The translations under genes were made by a program, and so were the position numbers. Below, piece after piece: positions 9,242 through 17,177 of a DNA stretch of 64,000 nucleotides (the first letter of the stretch is position 1; every line of letters begins with the position of its first letter). This stretch comes from Bacteroidales bacterium (lineage in GTDB: Bacteria; Bacteroidota; Bacteroidia; Bacteroidales; Marinilabiliaceae). The notes beneath the pieces are model-generated. The model was not told where the DNA came from, did not search any database, and saw only the letters and a list, made by a program, of their open reading frames with translations. Location: NCBI GenBank assembly GCA_003249255.1, contig QKJP01000066.1, positions 1-64,000 of the forward strand, given 5' to 3'.

Positions 9242-10201
9242 TTAAATCAAAAACATCAAAAACAAGGGAATACTCACCAACGCAATCAGGTGCGATATCA
9301 ATACTGTACCACTCATTAATTTCTGATCAGCTCCATATAACTCTCCAAAAACCATGCTGGCTATCGATTGAGGCATTACGGTAACAATGAGCATGACATT
9401 TATAAATGGATGATCACCGAATAAAAATTTAAACAAAAGGATTCCTACAAGAGGAAGAATTAGCAGCCTAAAAAATGTCACAATCCAAATGTCTTTATGC
9501 TTTATATCAGCAGTTTTATTTGTTGCCATTCGTCCTCCTACCATCAATAGAGATAAGGGAATACAAGCTTTTCCTATTTGAGTAATGGTAGAATAAAGAT
9601 AATTGAGAGCGATGTGCTGGTTGGTAAAAGAATCAATAGTCATGTCAAAAAGATGAAGCACCCACAGTACCATCAGCGAAAAGTAAACCCCCATTAAAGG
9701 CGGCGACAATAAATTCTTTAGATTTTTTAGTTTAAATCCACCTCCGTTATTACTTAATATATACATGCCTAATGTCCACACAATGATTTCGGCGCCCAGT
9801 GTTGAAAAGATAAGAGCAGCCATGTGTTGCTCATCGTACAATTTGGCAATAATGGCAAGCGGTAAAAAGGAGTAATTGTTAACCGTAAATTGGTACAAAA
9901 TGCTTTTTCGCCGGTTCAAGTCTTGCTCCTTAAAAAAGCCGGTATATATTAATCCGATACAATAAGTAACGATGAAAAATATAAATACCGACACCGGTAA
10001 CTGCCACGAGTTAATAATGTCTTGTATGGTAAAATTGGATGAAATAGAAGCGAATATCAAACAAGGATAAAAGACTTTAACTATAACTTGACTAAAATCT
10101 TTTAATGAACTTTCTTTAATAATGCCTTTTTTGATGACCAAAAAACCGGGTAGCATCATTAAAAAGACGCTGAGAACGTTATAAAAAAGTGTAGGAAACA
10201 T
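9242..10201 (-). CDS. AEC-family (auxin efflux carrier-like) transporter
   Basis: This protein has 319 residues and is almost entirely hydrophobic, with about ten membrane segments in two halves. It has the N-terminal LPGFLVIKKG and mid-helix VFYPCLIFASI signatures of the AEC family, and the C-terminal VMPQSIASMVFGELYGAD segment. Family members export organic acids or auxin-like compounds in bacteria and plants; the substrate here is unknown. Its own promoter (TATCTTTG at 10228-10221) lies just before the ATG. Confidence 0.85.
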   Translation of the reverse strand: MFPTLFYNVLSVFLMMLPGFLVIKKGIIKESSLKDFSQVIVKVFYPCLIFASISSNFTIQDIINSWQLPVSVFIFFIVTYCIGLIYTGFFKEQDLNRRKSILYQFTVNNYSFLPLAIIAKLYDEQHMAALIFSTLGAEIIVWTLGMYILSNNGGGFKLKNLKNLLSPPLMGVYFSLMVLWVLHLFDMTIDSFTNQHIALNYLYSTITQIGKACIPLSLLMVGGRMATNKTADIKHKDIWIVTFFRLLILPLVGILLFKFLFGDHPFINVMLIVTVMPQSIASMVFGELYGADQKLMSGTVLISHLIALVSIPLFLMFLI

Positions 10202-10220
10202 ATTTATTGCTTTGAGGCCG

Positions 10221-10228
10221 CAAAGATA
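10221..10228 (-). promoter_or_regulatory. -7 box (TATCTTTG) for AEC transporter
   Basis: An exact TAnnTTTG match lies 20 bp upstream of the AEC transporter start codon on the minus strand. No clear -33 TTTG was found at the usual distance. Confidence 0.6.
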
Positions 10229-10376
10229 AGAAGTTTGGAATATTCAATGGGCTGATGGGTAAATTAAATAAGGTGAAATTTAGGAGATGTGAGAATGTCA
10301 AATTAGCTTTTATTCTTTTTGTCGAGATTAGCTAAATACAGTTAGGATTTAACAATTTGAAAAACACGGGCTAGAA

Positions 10377-10392
10377 GCCATAAGCTTATGGC
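10377..10392. repeat. 16-bp perfect palindrome
   Basis: GCCATAAGCTTATGGC is flanked by a direct repeat (CTAGAAG on both sides). It lies 22 bp before the reductase start. It resembles the short hairpin repeats found elsewhere in this window, but could act as an operator. Confidence 0.55.
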
Positions 10393-10414
10393 TAGAAGCT
10401 TTAAATGATAAGAA

Positions 10415-10942
10415 ATGCGTAAAATTAAACTATACATCGCCATGAGTCTCAATGGCAAAATTGCCGATCAAGAAGGAAAAGTAGATTGGTTAGAAGCTAT
10501 CCCAAATCCGGATCACGATGACTATGGTTATGCTGAATTTTATGACTCGATTGGAACTACTATTCAAGGTTATACAACTTATCAGCAAATCATCGATTGG
10601 GACATACCTTTTCCTTATGCCGGTAAAGAGAATTTTGTTTTAACGCGTAAAAAAGATTTGAAGTTTAATGATGATGTGCAGTTTATTTCAGCTGAACCCT
10701 TGGGGTTTATTAAAGCCTTAAAAAAGGAAGAAGGACAAGATGTTTGGTTAATTGGTGGAGGACAAGTGAATACTCTGCTTTGGGATGAAGGTTTAATTGA
10801 TGAGTTGATTGTTTTTGTAATGCCAATAGTATTGGATGGAGGAATTGATTTATTTGAAGGATTTCCTAAAAGAAATCAATTGAAATTAATAGAATCGAAA
10901 GGATTAAATTCCGGAGCTGTAATGTTACATTATATGTTGTAA
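10415..10942 (+). CDS. RibD C-terminal/dihydrofolate reductase-like oxidoreductase
   Basis: This protein has 175 residues with the RibD_C fold. It has N-terminal KLYIAMSLNGKIAD, a central GYTTYQQI, and the nucleotide-binding LIGGGQVNTLL near residue 118. The family reduces pteridine- or pyrimidine-type substrates with NADPH and is often annotated as a dihydrofolate reductase family protein. It is not FolA, since it lacks the folate-specific motifs. It is a stand-alone gene, so a role in riboflavin synthesis is not supported by context. Confidence 0.85.
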   Translation: MRKIKLYIAMSLNGKIADQEGKVDWLEAIPNPDHDDYGYAEFYDSIGTTIQGYTTYQQIIDWDIPFPYAGKENFVLTRKKDLKFNDDVQFISAEPLGFIKALKKEEGQDVWLIGGGQVNTLLWDEGLIDELIVFVMPIVLDGGIDLFEGFPKRNQLKLIESKGLNSGAVMLHYML

Positions 10943-10960
10943 TTCTTCCGGGATTTGGCA

Positions 10961-11115
10961 GGAAAATCCGCCTTTTAAGACCAGATTAACAGGATTTACC
11001 AGATTTTTTATGAAAATCATAGCTGTAAGCCGGTTAATCGGTAAAATCCTGTTAAAAAATCATGTGGTTAAACTCTGTTTTCTACAAGAAATGTGAAAGG
11101 CGAAATCTCTGAGGG
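10961..11115 (+). repeat. Dispersed ~150-bp intergenic repeat, copy B
   Basis: This is the same element as 1700-1852 (inverted) and 28602-28747. The order of blocks is CCTTTTAAGAC, GATTAACAGGATTTACCAGA, CTGTAAGCC, CATGTGGTTAAACT and TCTACAAGAAATGT. It starts about 20 bp after the reductase stop codon. Confidence 0.8.
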
Positions 11116-11170
11116 ATAGGGATGGCTTACATTCTTCGCATGATTTAATAATTAAACGCCAAAATGGCTA

Positions 11171-11344
11171 AATCCTCATTGAAACTCAATAAAAATCTGT
11201 CAAAATGACTAAATCCACATGCTTATTCAGTAAATCCCCTCAATAATTGGGTGAATCCCCAACGTTTTTGAATAAATCCCCTCAGTTGTTTAATAAAACC
11301 ACTCAATAGTTCAATGAATTCCCCTCGTTATTGAGTAAATCCCT
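11171..11344. repeat. Degenerate 21-bp-period tandem array
   Basis: A motif near AATCCCCTCAATAATTGAGTA recurs with starts at 11171, 11194, 11212, 11233, 11254, 11275, 11296, 11317 and 11338. The last seven starts are spaced exactly 21 bp apart although the units have diverged. Stops occur in all frames on both strands, so it is not coding. It lies upstream of the SF1B helicase promoter. Confidence 0.75.
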
Positions 11345-11363
11345 TTGAAATTCTCTAAAAATT

Positions 11364-11408
11364 CCTCACTACTCATTCCTCACTACTCACATTTCACTAC
11401 TCACATCT
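11364..11408. repeat. 14-bp tandem repeat (CACTACTCA)
   Basis: CACTACTCA occurs at 11367, 11381 and 11395, giving a period of 14 bp with related flanks (TTCCT or ATTT). It directly follows the 21-bp array and precedes the helicase promoter by about 40 bp. Confidence 0.7.
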
Positions 11409-11446
11409 CATTTCTTAAAAAAAAACTAGTGGTAAACAGCTTTTTT

Positions 11447-11454
11447 TATCTTTG
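11447..11454 (+). promoter_or_regulatory. -7 box (TATCTTTG) for SF1B helicase
   Basis: An exact TAnnTTTG match ends at the GTG at 11454. That GTG therefore cannot be the start, so the ATG at 11478 is preferred. Confidence 0.65.
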
Positions 11455-11477
11455 TGCACACATCTAAAAGACATTTC

Positions 11478-13400
11478 ATGAATCAGGAGATCAGAAACGA
11501 GCTACAAAAACTTCAAGCATTACTTCAAAAAGAAAAAAAAGAAGATCTTCATCAATATAAAGAGCGCATGAAGAATACTTCCTATACAGAGCGAAGAAAA
11601 AGTGGCGTTTGTTGGTATCCTGTTCAATTAGAAAAATCGAAATACAATGCAGCCGAACGAGTGATGGTTCGGGTAGAGCGTCATCGTGAGCATAATGAGT
11701 CGCATCTTTTTCAATCCGGAAAATTAATCTCCTTTTTTACAACAGATGCTTTGGATGATGAAAATAATTCGGTGAATGGAGTCGTGAATCAAGTGAATGA
11801 GTTTGACATGCTCATAACTTTAAACTGTGATGAATTACCGGAGTGGACTTATGGACGAAAACTTGGTGTTCAACTTTTGTTTGATGAAAATTCTTACAAA
11901 GAAATGGAGAAGGGGCTTAAAATACTTCTTTCGAATGAGGATAAAAGACTTGGCCAACTTATCGAAGTGATTTTAGGTAATCAGGAAGCAAGTTTTAATG
12001 AACTACCTCAAACGGCTGTTGCACATTTGAACGAAAACCAAAATAAAGCCTTACAGACTGTATTAGCCTCCAAAGATGTAGCCATTATTCATGGCCCTCC
12101 CGGAACCGGTAAAACCACAACTTTGATCGAAAGCATTGTGGCCACTTTAATGACAGAGAACCAATTGTTGGTTTGTGCACCCAGTAATGCAGCAGTTGAT
12201 TTGGTGGTCGAAAAGCTGAGTGATTATGGGGTAAGTGTCGTTCGCTTAGGTCATCCGGCAAGAGTTACCAAAACAGTGATGGAAAACACCATGGATGCAA
12301 AAGTGTTAAACCATAGTCAGTTTAAACAGCTCAAGTCCATGCGCCGTAATGCCGAAGAATACCGACGAATGGCGCTAAAATACAAACGCAGCTTTGGAAA
12401 AGAAGAGCGTGAGCAACGTAAAATGTTATTTGCCGAAGCGGATAGTTATCGAAAAGAAGCGGATCTTTTATCACGCTTTATTAAAACTGATATCATCGAA
12501 AAGTCCCGAGTAATAGCCTGTACATTGGTCGGTTCGGCTCACGATATTTTAAGAGATAAACACTTTACTACTGTATTTATCGACGAAGCCGCTCAAGGAC
12601 TGGAGCCTGCTAGTTGGTTGCCCATCCTAAAAGCCAATCGCGTTGTTTTTGCCGGAGACCATTGTCAGTTGCCTCCTACCGTAAAAAGCTTCGAAGCTGC
12701 AAAAGAAGGTTTATCTGTTACTTTATTCGAGAAAGCCATCTCAAGAAATTCAGCTGATGTAATGCTATCTGTTCAATACCGCATGCACCAAAAAATCATG
12801 CAGTTTAGTAGTCAGGAGTTTTATAAAGATGCCTTGGTGGCTCACGATTCAGTCAAGCATCAAACCAACTTTTACGATGATCTTCCTGTCGAATTTATTG
12901 ATACTGCCGGTACCGGTTATGCAGAAGATGCAAATCCTGAAACGAAGAGCGCATTTAACAAGGAGGAAGCTTCCTTATTAATAAAACATCTAACCAACTA
13001 CCTTACAGATGTTGAAAACATGGGTGATGTGAATGACATCCACTCCATAGGCATTATTTCGCCATACAAAGCCCAGGTTGATTGTATTCAGCACTTGTTC
13101 GACCAAAGTGAACTTAAACAACATCCATTAGCGCCCGTTACCCGCATTAAAACGGTAGATTCCTTTCAGGGACAGGAATGCGACATTGTTTACATCAGTT
13201 TGGTGCGTTCCAACGAAAAAGGAGAGATCGGCTTTTTATCAGATACCCGCCGCATGAATGTCGCACTTACCCGCGCCAAACGAAAACTTGTTGTCTTTGG
13301 CGATAGTGCGACTATTGGAAGTCATGATTTCTATGGCCATTTCTTAGATTACATTAATGAAATTGAGGGGTATAGAAGCGCGTTTGAGTTAATTTATTAA
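11478..13400 (+). CDS. SF1B helicase, IGHMBP2/UPF1-like
   Basis: This protein has about 640 residues from the ATG at 11478. An N-terminal beta-barrel-like region is followed by a complete superfamily 1 helicase: Walker A GPPGTGKTTT, motif II FIDEAAQG, motif III GDHCQLPPTV, motif IV QYRMHQKI, motif V DSFQGQECDIVYI and motif VI ALTRAKRKLVV. This matches bacterial relatives of IGHMBP2, which unwind RNA or DNA 5' to 3'. The biological substrate in Bacteroidota is not established. It is monocistronic. The repeat-rich region just upstream is notable. Confidence 0.9.
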   Translation: MNQEIRNELQKLQALLQKEKKEDLHQYKERMKNTSYTERRKSGVCWYPVQLEKSKYNAAERVMVRVERHREHNESHLFQSGKLISFFTTDALDDENNSVNGVVNQVNEFDMLITLNCDELPEWTYGRKLGVQLLFDENSYKEMEKGLKILLSNEDKRLGQLIEVILGNQEASFNELPQTAVAHLNENQNKALQTVLASKDVAIIHGPPGTGKTTTLIESIVATLMTENQLLVCAPSNAAVDLVVEKLSDYGVSVVRLGHPARVTKTVMENTMDAKVLNHSQFKQLKSMRRNAEEYRRMALKYKRSFGKEEREQRKMLFAEADSYRKEADLLSRFIKTDIIEKSRVIACTLVGSAHDILRDKHFTTVFIDEAAQGLEPASWLPILKANRVVFAGDHCQLPPTVKSFEAAKEGLSVTLFEKAISRNSADVMLSVQYRMHQKIMQFSSQEFYKDALVAHDSVKHQTNFYDDLPVEFIDTAGTGYAEDANPETKSAFNKEEASLLIKHLTNYLTDVENMGDVNDIHSIGIISPYKAQVDCIQHLFDQSELKQHPLAPVTRIKTVDSFQGQECDIVYISLVRSNEKGEIGFLSDTRRMNVALTRAKRKLVVFGDSATIGSHDFYGHFLDYINEIEGYRSAFELIY

Positions 13401-13540
13401 TCCTAGTGTTTTCATCTAAAGCTTTGCTTCCCAGTTGTCCTTTTTCCTTTAATAGAAAAACAAAGGAGGTATTGAACTCAAGGTTTAATAATATTATGTT
13501 ACTTTTATGGACTGTTTATTAATAATAATTTAAGCATATA

Positions 13541-14308
13541 ATGAACAAAGTATTTGTAATCAATGTAGTCTTTGTAATAGTTTTAAATACTTTGAGTATA
13601 AATAATGTAAATGCTCAAGAAGAAAACTCGGATTGGAATACAGAAATAGGAGTTGGAGCCTATTATTACAACGGAAATACTGATAAATTAGATGTAAGGA
13701 GTGAGTTAGGGATTTCACATCTGGATTCAATTTTTGAATATTCATCTTGGTTTAAATATGTCTATGGCGAGAATAATCAAGTAGCCAATAAAGAAGAGTA
13801 TAATGCAGGAATAAAGTTTGATTATTCTCCTCGAGGGAAAATCTCTCCATTTGTATTGCTATCTGTTTATAAAGATGAATTTAAGAGTATTAAGTTTCGT
13901 TGGAATGGATTGTTAGGAGCAAAATGGTTAATTGCCAAAAACTCTAAAAGTTCTTTGTCCTTAAGTTGTGCTGCTATCGCTGAAAACAACTATTATACCG
14001 AATATGTAACTTTTAACGACAGAGATTCATTGAAGAAAGCTACTAAATACCGGTTTTCACTTCGACCAAAGTTTAAGATTAGAATTGCCGATAATTTAAC
14101 ATTCAACCATTTTACATTTTATCAGCCTAGATTTGATGAATTTGATGATTATCTTGTGGAATCGTCCAGTAGTTTAATAATGGCGGTGTCCGGTAAAATC
14201 AATTTTAAGCTTAGTTATGAGTTGAACTACGATAATTATGCTAAGAAAGAGAGAGATAGAAAGGTGCTAGATACTTTTTCGATGGTTTCATTAATATATA
14301 ATCCTTGA
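13541..14308 (+). CDS. DUF481-like outer-membrane beta-barrel protein
   Basis: This protein has 255 residues. A signal peptide (residues 1-25, ending VNA before QEEN) is followed by alternating beta strands typical of a small outer-membrane barrel. The pattern WNTEIGVGAYYYNGNTDK at the N-terminus, then repeated FDYSP and RFSLRPKFKI strands, resembles the DUF481 (YdiY) family, usually described as salt-induced outer-membrane proteins. It ends close to the last strand, as barrels do. It may belong with the lipoprotein cluster downstream, but 200 bp separate them. Confidence 0.6.
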   Translation: MNKVFVINVVFVIVLNTLSINNVNAQEENSDWNTEIGVGAYYYNGNTDKLDVRSELGISHLDSIFEYSSWFKYVYGENNQVANKEEYNAGIKFDYSPRGKISPFVLLSVYKDEFKSIKFRWNGLLGAKWLIAKNSKSSLSLSCAAIAENNYYTEYVTFNDRDSLKKATKYRFSLRPKFKIRIADNLTFNHFTFYQPRFDEFDDYLVESSSSLIMAVSGKINFKLSYELNYDNYAKKERDRKVLDTFSMVSLIYNP

Positions 14309-14513
14309 TTATTAAATTGTTAAAACTCATTTAGAACCAAAGTTTGAAATTTAAGAAATATTGGATTATTGAACAATTTTTATAATTTGCAAAGCAAACC
14401 TTTAAAAACCTAGGTTATCGGAGTTATACGAATGTTATTTGCATAATAAAGGTTTACTAAGACGATAATATGAATCTATTAAAATTGAATATTTACAATC
14501 TAAACTTAAAATT

Positions 14514-15251
14514 ATGATTAAAAAGTTAGGCTTTGCCTTAGCCCTGGTGGCTGTAATGGTGGCATGTCAGTCTGTAGAAAAAAAACAACAAAGTTGGGAT
14601 ACGGCTAAAGCTAAAACAAACGGATACATTGCAAAATACCCTGTTATCGCAGAGGAGTTAAAAGCTCAGTTAAAACAAGCAGAAGATGCTTTTAAACTTG
14701 CAATAGAGGAATCTGATGAAAAAGTGAAAATTGACAAGATGGGTGATGCAGTTGAAATGTTACGCAGAGCACCAATGAAGACCATTGAAGATTTCGAAAG
14801 TCAATTGAAAAAAACGGAACGCATTATTGCTGATATTAAAAACGAATTTACATCTGAAGAGTTTGGTAGTAAAACACTGTTTTTAATTGAGCAAGCAACT
14901 CCTGTTATTAATGAGAGTAAAGAGCTTTTTAATCAGGATTATACTAGCGGTACAGAAGCATTACAGGCCATTGATGCTAAAAATTTATCATTAAGAGCTG
15001 TTTATGGTGATTTAGATAGGCACTATAACGAGATAATGGATATCCGTAGAGAGAAAAGAGAGCAACAAGCTGCTGCTGAAAAAGCTGAAAGAGATGCAGC
15101 TAAGCAAGAAGCTACACCTCCTGGATCAACACAAACAGAAACAAAGCCAGAGGCAAAACCAGCAGCGCCAGTAATGGTAAAATGTAAGAAATGTGGTACT
15201 AAATCAGAATCCGGAACCATTAAATGTAAGAGTTGCGGTAGTAATTTATAA
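14514..15251 (+). CDS. Lipoprotein with coiled coil and C-terminal zinc ribbon
   Basis: This protein has 245 residues. A lipobox (VMVAC, Cys18) marks a lipoprotein. Residues 25-190 are helical and charged and likely form coiled coils. A Pro/Ala/Thr-rich linker follows (about 190-220). The end is a zinc ribbon with C224, C227, C238 and C241 (KCKKCGTK then KCKSCGSNL). Zinc ribbons of this type are normally cytoplasmic and often accompany SPFH/YdjI proteins. Here the ribbon sits on an exported protein whose stop lies 14 bp before an SPFH/YdjI-like gene. The pair is very likely one operon. The role is unknown. Confidence 0.75.
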   Translation: MIKKLGFALALVAVMVACQSVEKKQQSWDTAKAKTNGYIAKYPVIAEELKAQLKQAEDAFKLAIEESDEKVKIDKMGDAVEMLRRAPMKTIEDFESQLKKTERIIADIKNEFTSEEFGSKTLFLIEQATPVINESKELFNQDYTSGTEALQAIDAKNLSLRAVYGDLDRHYNEIMDIRREKREQQAAAEKAERDAAKQEATPPGSTQTETKPEAKPAAPVMVKCKKCGTKSESGTIKCKSCGSNL

Positions 15252-15265
15252 CATAACCTTTATTC

Positions 15266-16393
15266 ATGGGACTATTTGATAGATTTAAGACCGAGTTAAT
15301 CGACATTATAGAATGGATCGATGATTCGAGAGATACAATGGTGTTTAGATTTGAACGCCACGATAATGAAATAAAAAATGGAGCAAAGTTAATTGTACGT
15401 GAAAGTCAGGTGGCTGTTTTTATTGAACAAGGACAGTTTGCTGATTTATTTACTCCCGGTACATATACTCTTTCTACTGAGAATTTACCAATATTAAGTA
15501 CGTTAAAAGGGTGGAAATATGGATTTGATAGCCCATATAAAGCTGAAGTATATTTTGTTAGTACAAAGCGTTTCACAGATATGGGATGGGGTACGCCCAA
15601 TCCCGTAATGATGAGGGATGCAGAGTTTGGAGCCCTTCGATTAAGAGCTTTTGGTAATTATGCGATGCGTGTGGTTGATGCACCTAAGTTTTTACGAGAA
15701 ATAGCCGGAACGGACAGTAATTTCACAACAGAAGAAGTGGAAGATCAGTTACGAAGTTTCATTGTTTCTGGTTTTACCGATGCAATCGGAGAAGCTCAAA
15801 TTCCGGCGTTGGATCTAGCTTCTAAATACGACGAGATCTCTGAGTTTTGTAATCGGAAGATTACTGATAAGTTTGATAATTATGGTCTTGAATTAGTTGA
15901 TTTTGTAGTTGAGAACATCTCATTGCCTGAAGAAGTGGAAGCTATGCTTGATAAAAAATCAAGTATGAATATTTTAGGTAATAACATGGGACAATTCAAT
16001 CAAATGCAAGCTGGCATTGCCATGGAAAATGCCTCAAACAATCCTCAAGGAGGTGGAATGTCTGAAGGTATGGGTATGGGAATGGGCTTTGGAATGGCTC
16101 AGAATATGGCTCAGGCTTTTAATAATCAACAGCAGCAGCAACCACAAGCAGGAGTCGGAGCACCGCCACCTGTACCTCAGGAGACTGCATTTCATGCCGT
16201 AATTAATGGTGCGCAAGCTGGACCATTTACTTTAGGTCAATTAAAAACTATGGTTGTAAATAATCAGTTTACTAAAGAAACCTTAGTTTGGAAAGACGGT
16301 ATGGCAGGTTGGGCTGCTGCTTCAACCATACCTGAATTAACTCCGGTATTTGGAAGTGTTCCACCACCGCCACCACCCCCAATTCCACAATAA
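15266..16393 (+). CDS. SPFH/YdjI-like protein with C-terminal GYF_2 domain
   Basis: This protein has 375 residues. Residues 1-240 match the YdjI-type SPFH family ('virion core protein'): N-terminal GLFDRFKTELIDIIEW, then IVRESQVAVFIEQG and FGNYAMRVVDAPKF. A Met/Gly/Gln-rich flexible linker (about 245-305) leads to a GYF_2 domain (about 305-365; GPFTLGQLKTMV, LVWKDGMAGWA) and a Pro-rich tail. No signal peptide or membrane helix is seen. SPFH proteins assemble on membranes as scaffolds, and GYF_2 domains bind partners through a W-x-x-G-M face. It lies 14 bp after the zinc-ribbon lipoprotein gene. Confidence 0.85.
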   Translation: MGLFDRFKTELIDIIEWIDDSRDTMVFRFERHDNEIKNGAKLIVRESQVAVFIEQGQFADLFTPGTYTLSTENLPILSTLKGWKYGFDSPYKAEVYFVSTKRFTDMGWGTPNPVMMRDAEFGALRLRAFGNYAMRVVDAPKFLREIAGTDSNFTTEEVEDQLRSFIVSGFTDAIGEAQIPALDLASKYDEISEFCNRKITDKFDNYGLELVDFVVENISLPEEVEAMLDKKSSMNILGNNMGQFNQMQAGIAMENASNNPQGGGMSEGMGMGMGFGMAQNMAQAFNNQQQQQPQAGVGAPPPVPQETAFHAVINGAQAGPFTLGQLKTMVVNNQFTKETLVWKDGMAGWAAASTIPELTPVFGSVPPPPPPPIPQ

Positions 16394-16485
16394 TAAGAAT
16401 TGATATGATTTCTTCTTTTTCCTTTTCTGATGGAAAAAGAAGAAATTTATTTAACGTATTATGAAGTGATTTAATTTAAAATATT

Positions 16486-16899
16486 ATGAAAGCAATTAAG
16501 TTTATATTACCACTATTATTTGTGTTTAGTGTAAGTTTTACAGGTGTTGCACAGCAGCAAAAATCAAAAAGCACAACCAATACAACGCAAAACACATCTA
16601 ATCAAAAAAAACAGACTACAACAACTTCTTCAAGTACCCCAGAAAAGAGTAAACCTAGTAATACAACTTCAGCTAAGAAGTCTACAACTTCATCAGGAAC
16701 TACGAACTCTAGTTCTAAATCAACCAGTAATGCAGCAACAAAGAGTGCAGAATCCAAGTCAACCACTACAAAAAATGGATCTACATCAAATAATAATACA
16801 GGTGCTGCAATACAATGTAAAGCAACGACTAAAAAAGGCGATCGGTGTAAAAATAAAACCACAAACAAATCTGGCTATTGCCATGTACACCAGAAATAA
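16486..16899 (+). CDS. Small secreted Ser/Thr/Lys-rich protein with terminal Cys/His motif
   Basis: This protein has 137 residues. A signal peptide (residues 1-22, ending GVAQ) is followed by about 85 residues made almost only of Ser, Thr, Lys, Asn and Gln. A compact C-terminal module holds CKATTKKGDRCK, then GYCHVHQK, a likely metal site of the DUF5763-like type (C-x3-T-x-K-G-x-R-C, then C-x2-H). It lies 92 bp after the SPFH gene and before a strong terminator, so it may be the last gene of that transcript. Function unknown. The low-complexity part also produces spurious frames on both strands. Confidence 0.7.
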   Translation: MKAIKFILPLLFVFSVSFTGVAQQQKSKSTTNTTQNTSNQKKQTTTTSSSTPEKSKPSNTTSAKKSTTSSGTTNSSSKSTSNAATKSAESKSTTTKNGSTSNNNTGAAIQCKATTKKGDRCKNKTTNKSGYCHVHQK

Positions 16900-16924
16900 A
16901 GGTTACTTTGAAATATAAAATAAG

Positions 16925-16958
16925 AAGCTGCTACATGTTTTATGTAGCAGCTTTTTTT
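16925..16958 (+). terminator. Rho-independent terminator
   Basis: A perfect 12-bp stem (AAGCTGCTACAT with ATGTAGCAGCTT) and a 5-nt loop are followed by a run of T. It ends the 14.5-16.9 kb cluster. Confidence 0.9.
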
Positions 16959-17177
16959 AATATGTTCTAATCAATTTTGTTAAATGATTTACGGAATGTC
17001 CGCAATCAGGCAAAATGCAAAAAAAAGATTGGCCCAACATCAAAAAATATCAAAACAGCCCAGAGTTTGATAATTTAACTTCATAACCTCTGTGCTTTTG
17101 TGTCCCCGCTTGCGTCGGGCATGTCTATATTAAGATAATTATACGTAACAAGGGGTATACATATACTTTATAAAAAT

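Noticed and set aside
11171-11408. CRISPR array
   Set aside because: Repeat units are degenerate, 21 and 14 bp long, contiguous without unique spacers, and no cas gene is present.
16602-16868. 88-codon minus-strand frame
   Set aside because: It is the complement of the Ser/Thr/Lys-rich coding region at 16486-16899. Its Val/Leu/Phe composition is an artefact of that low-complexity sequence.
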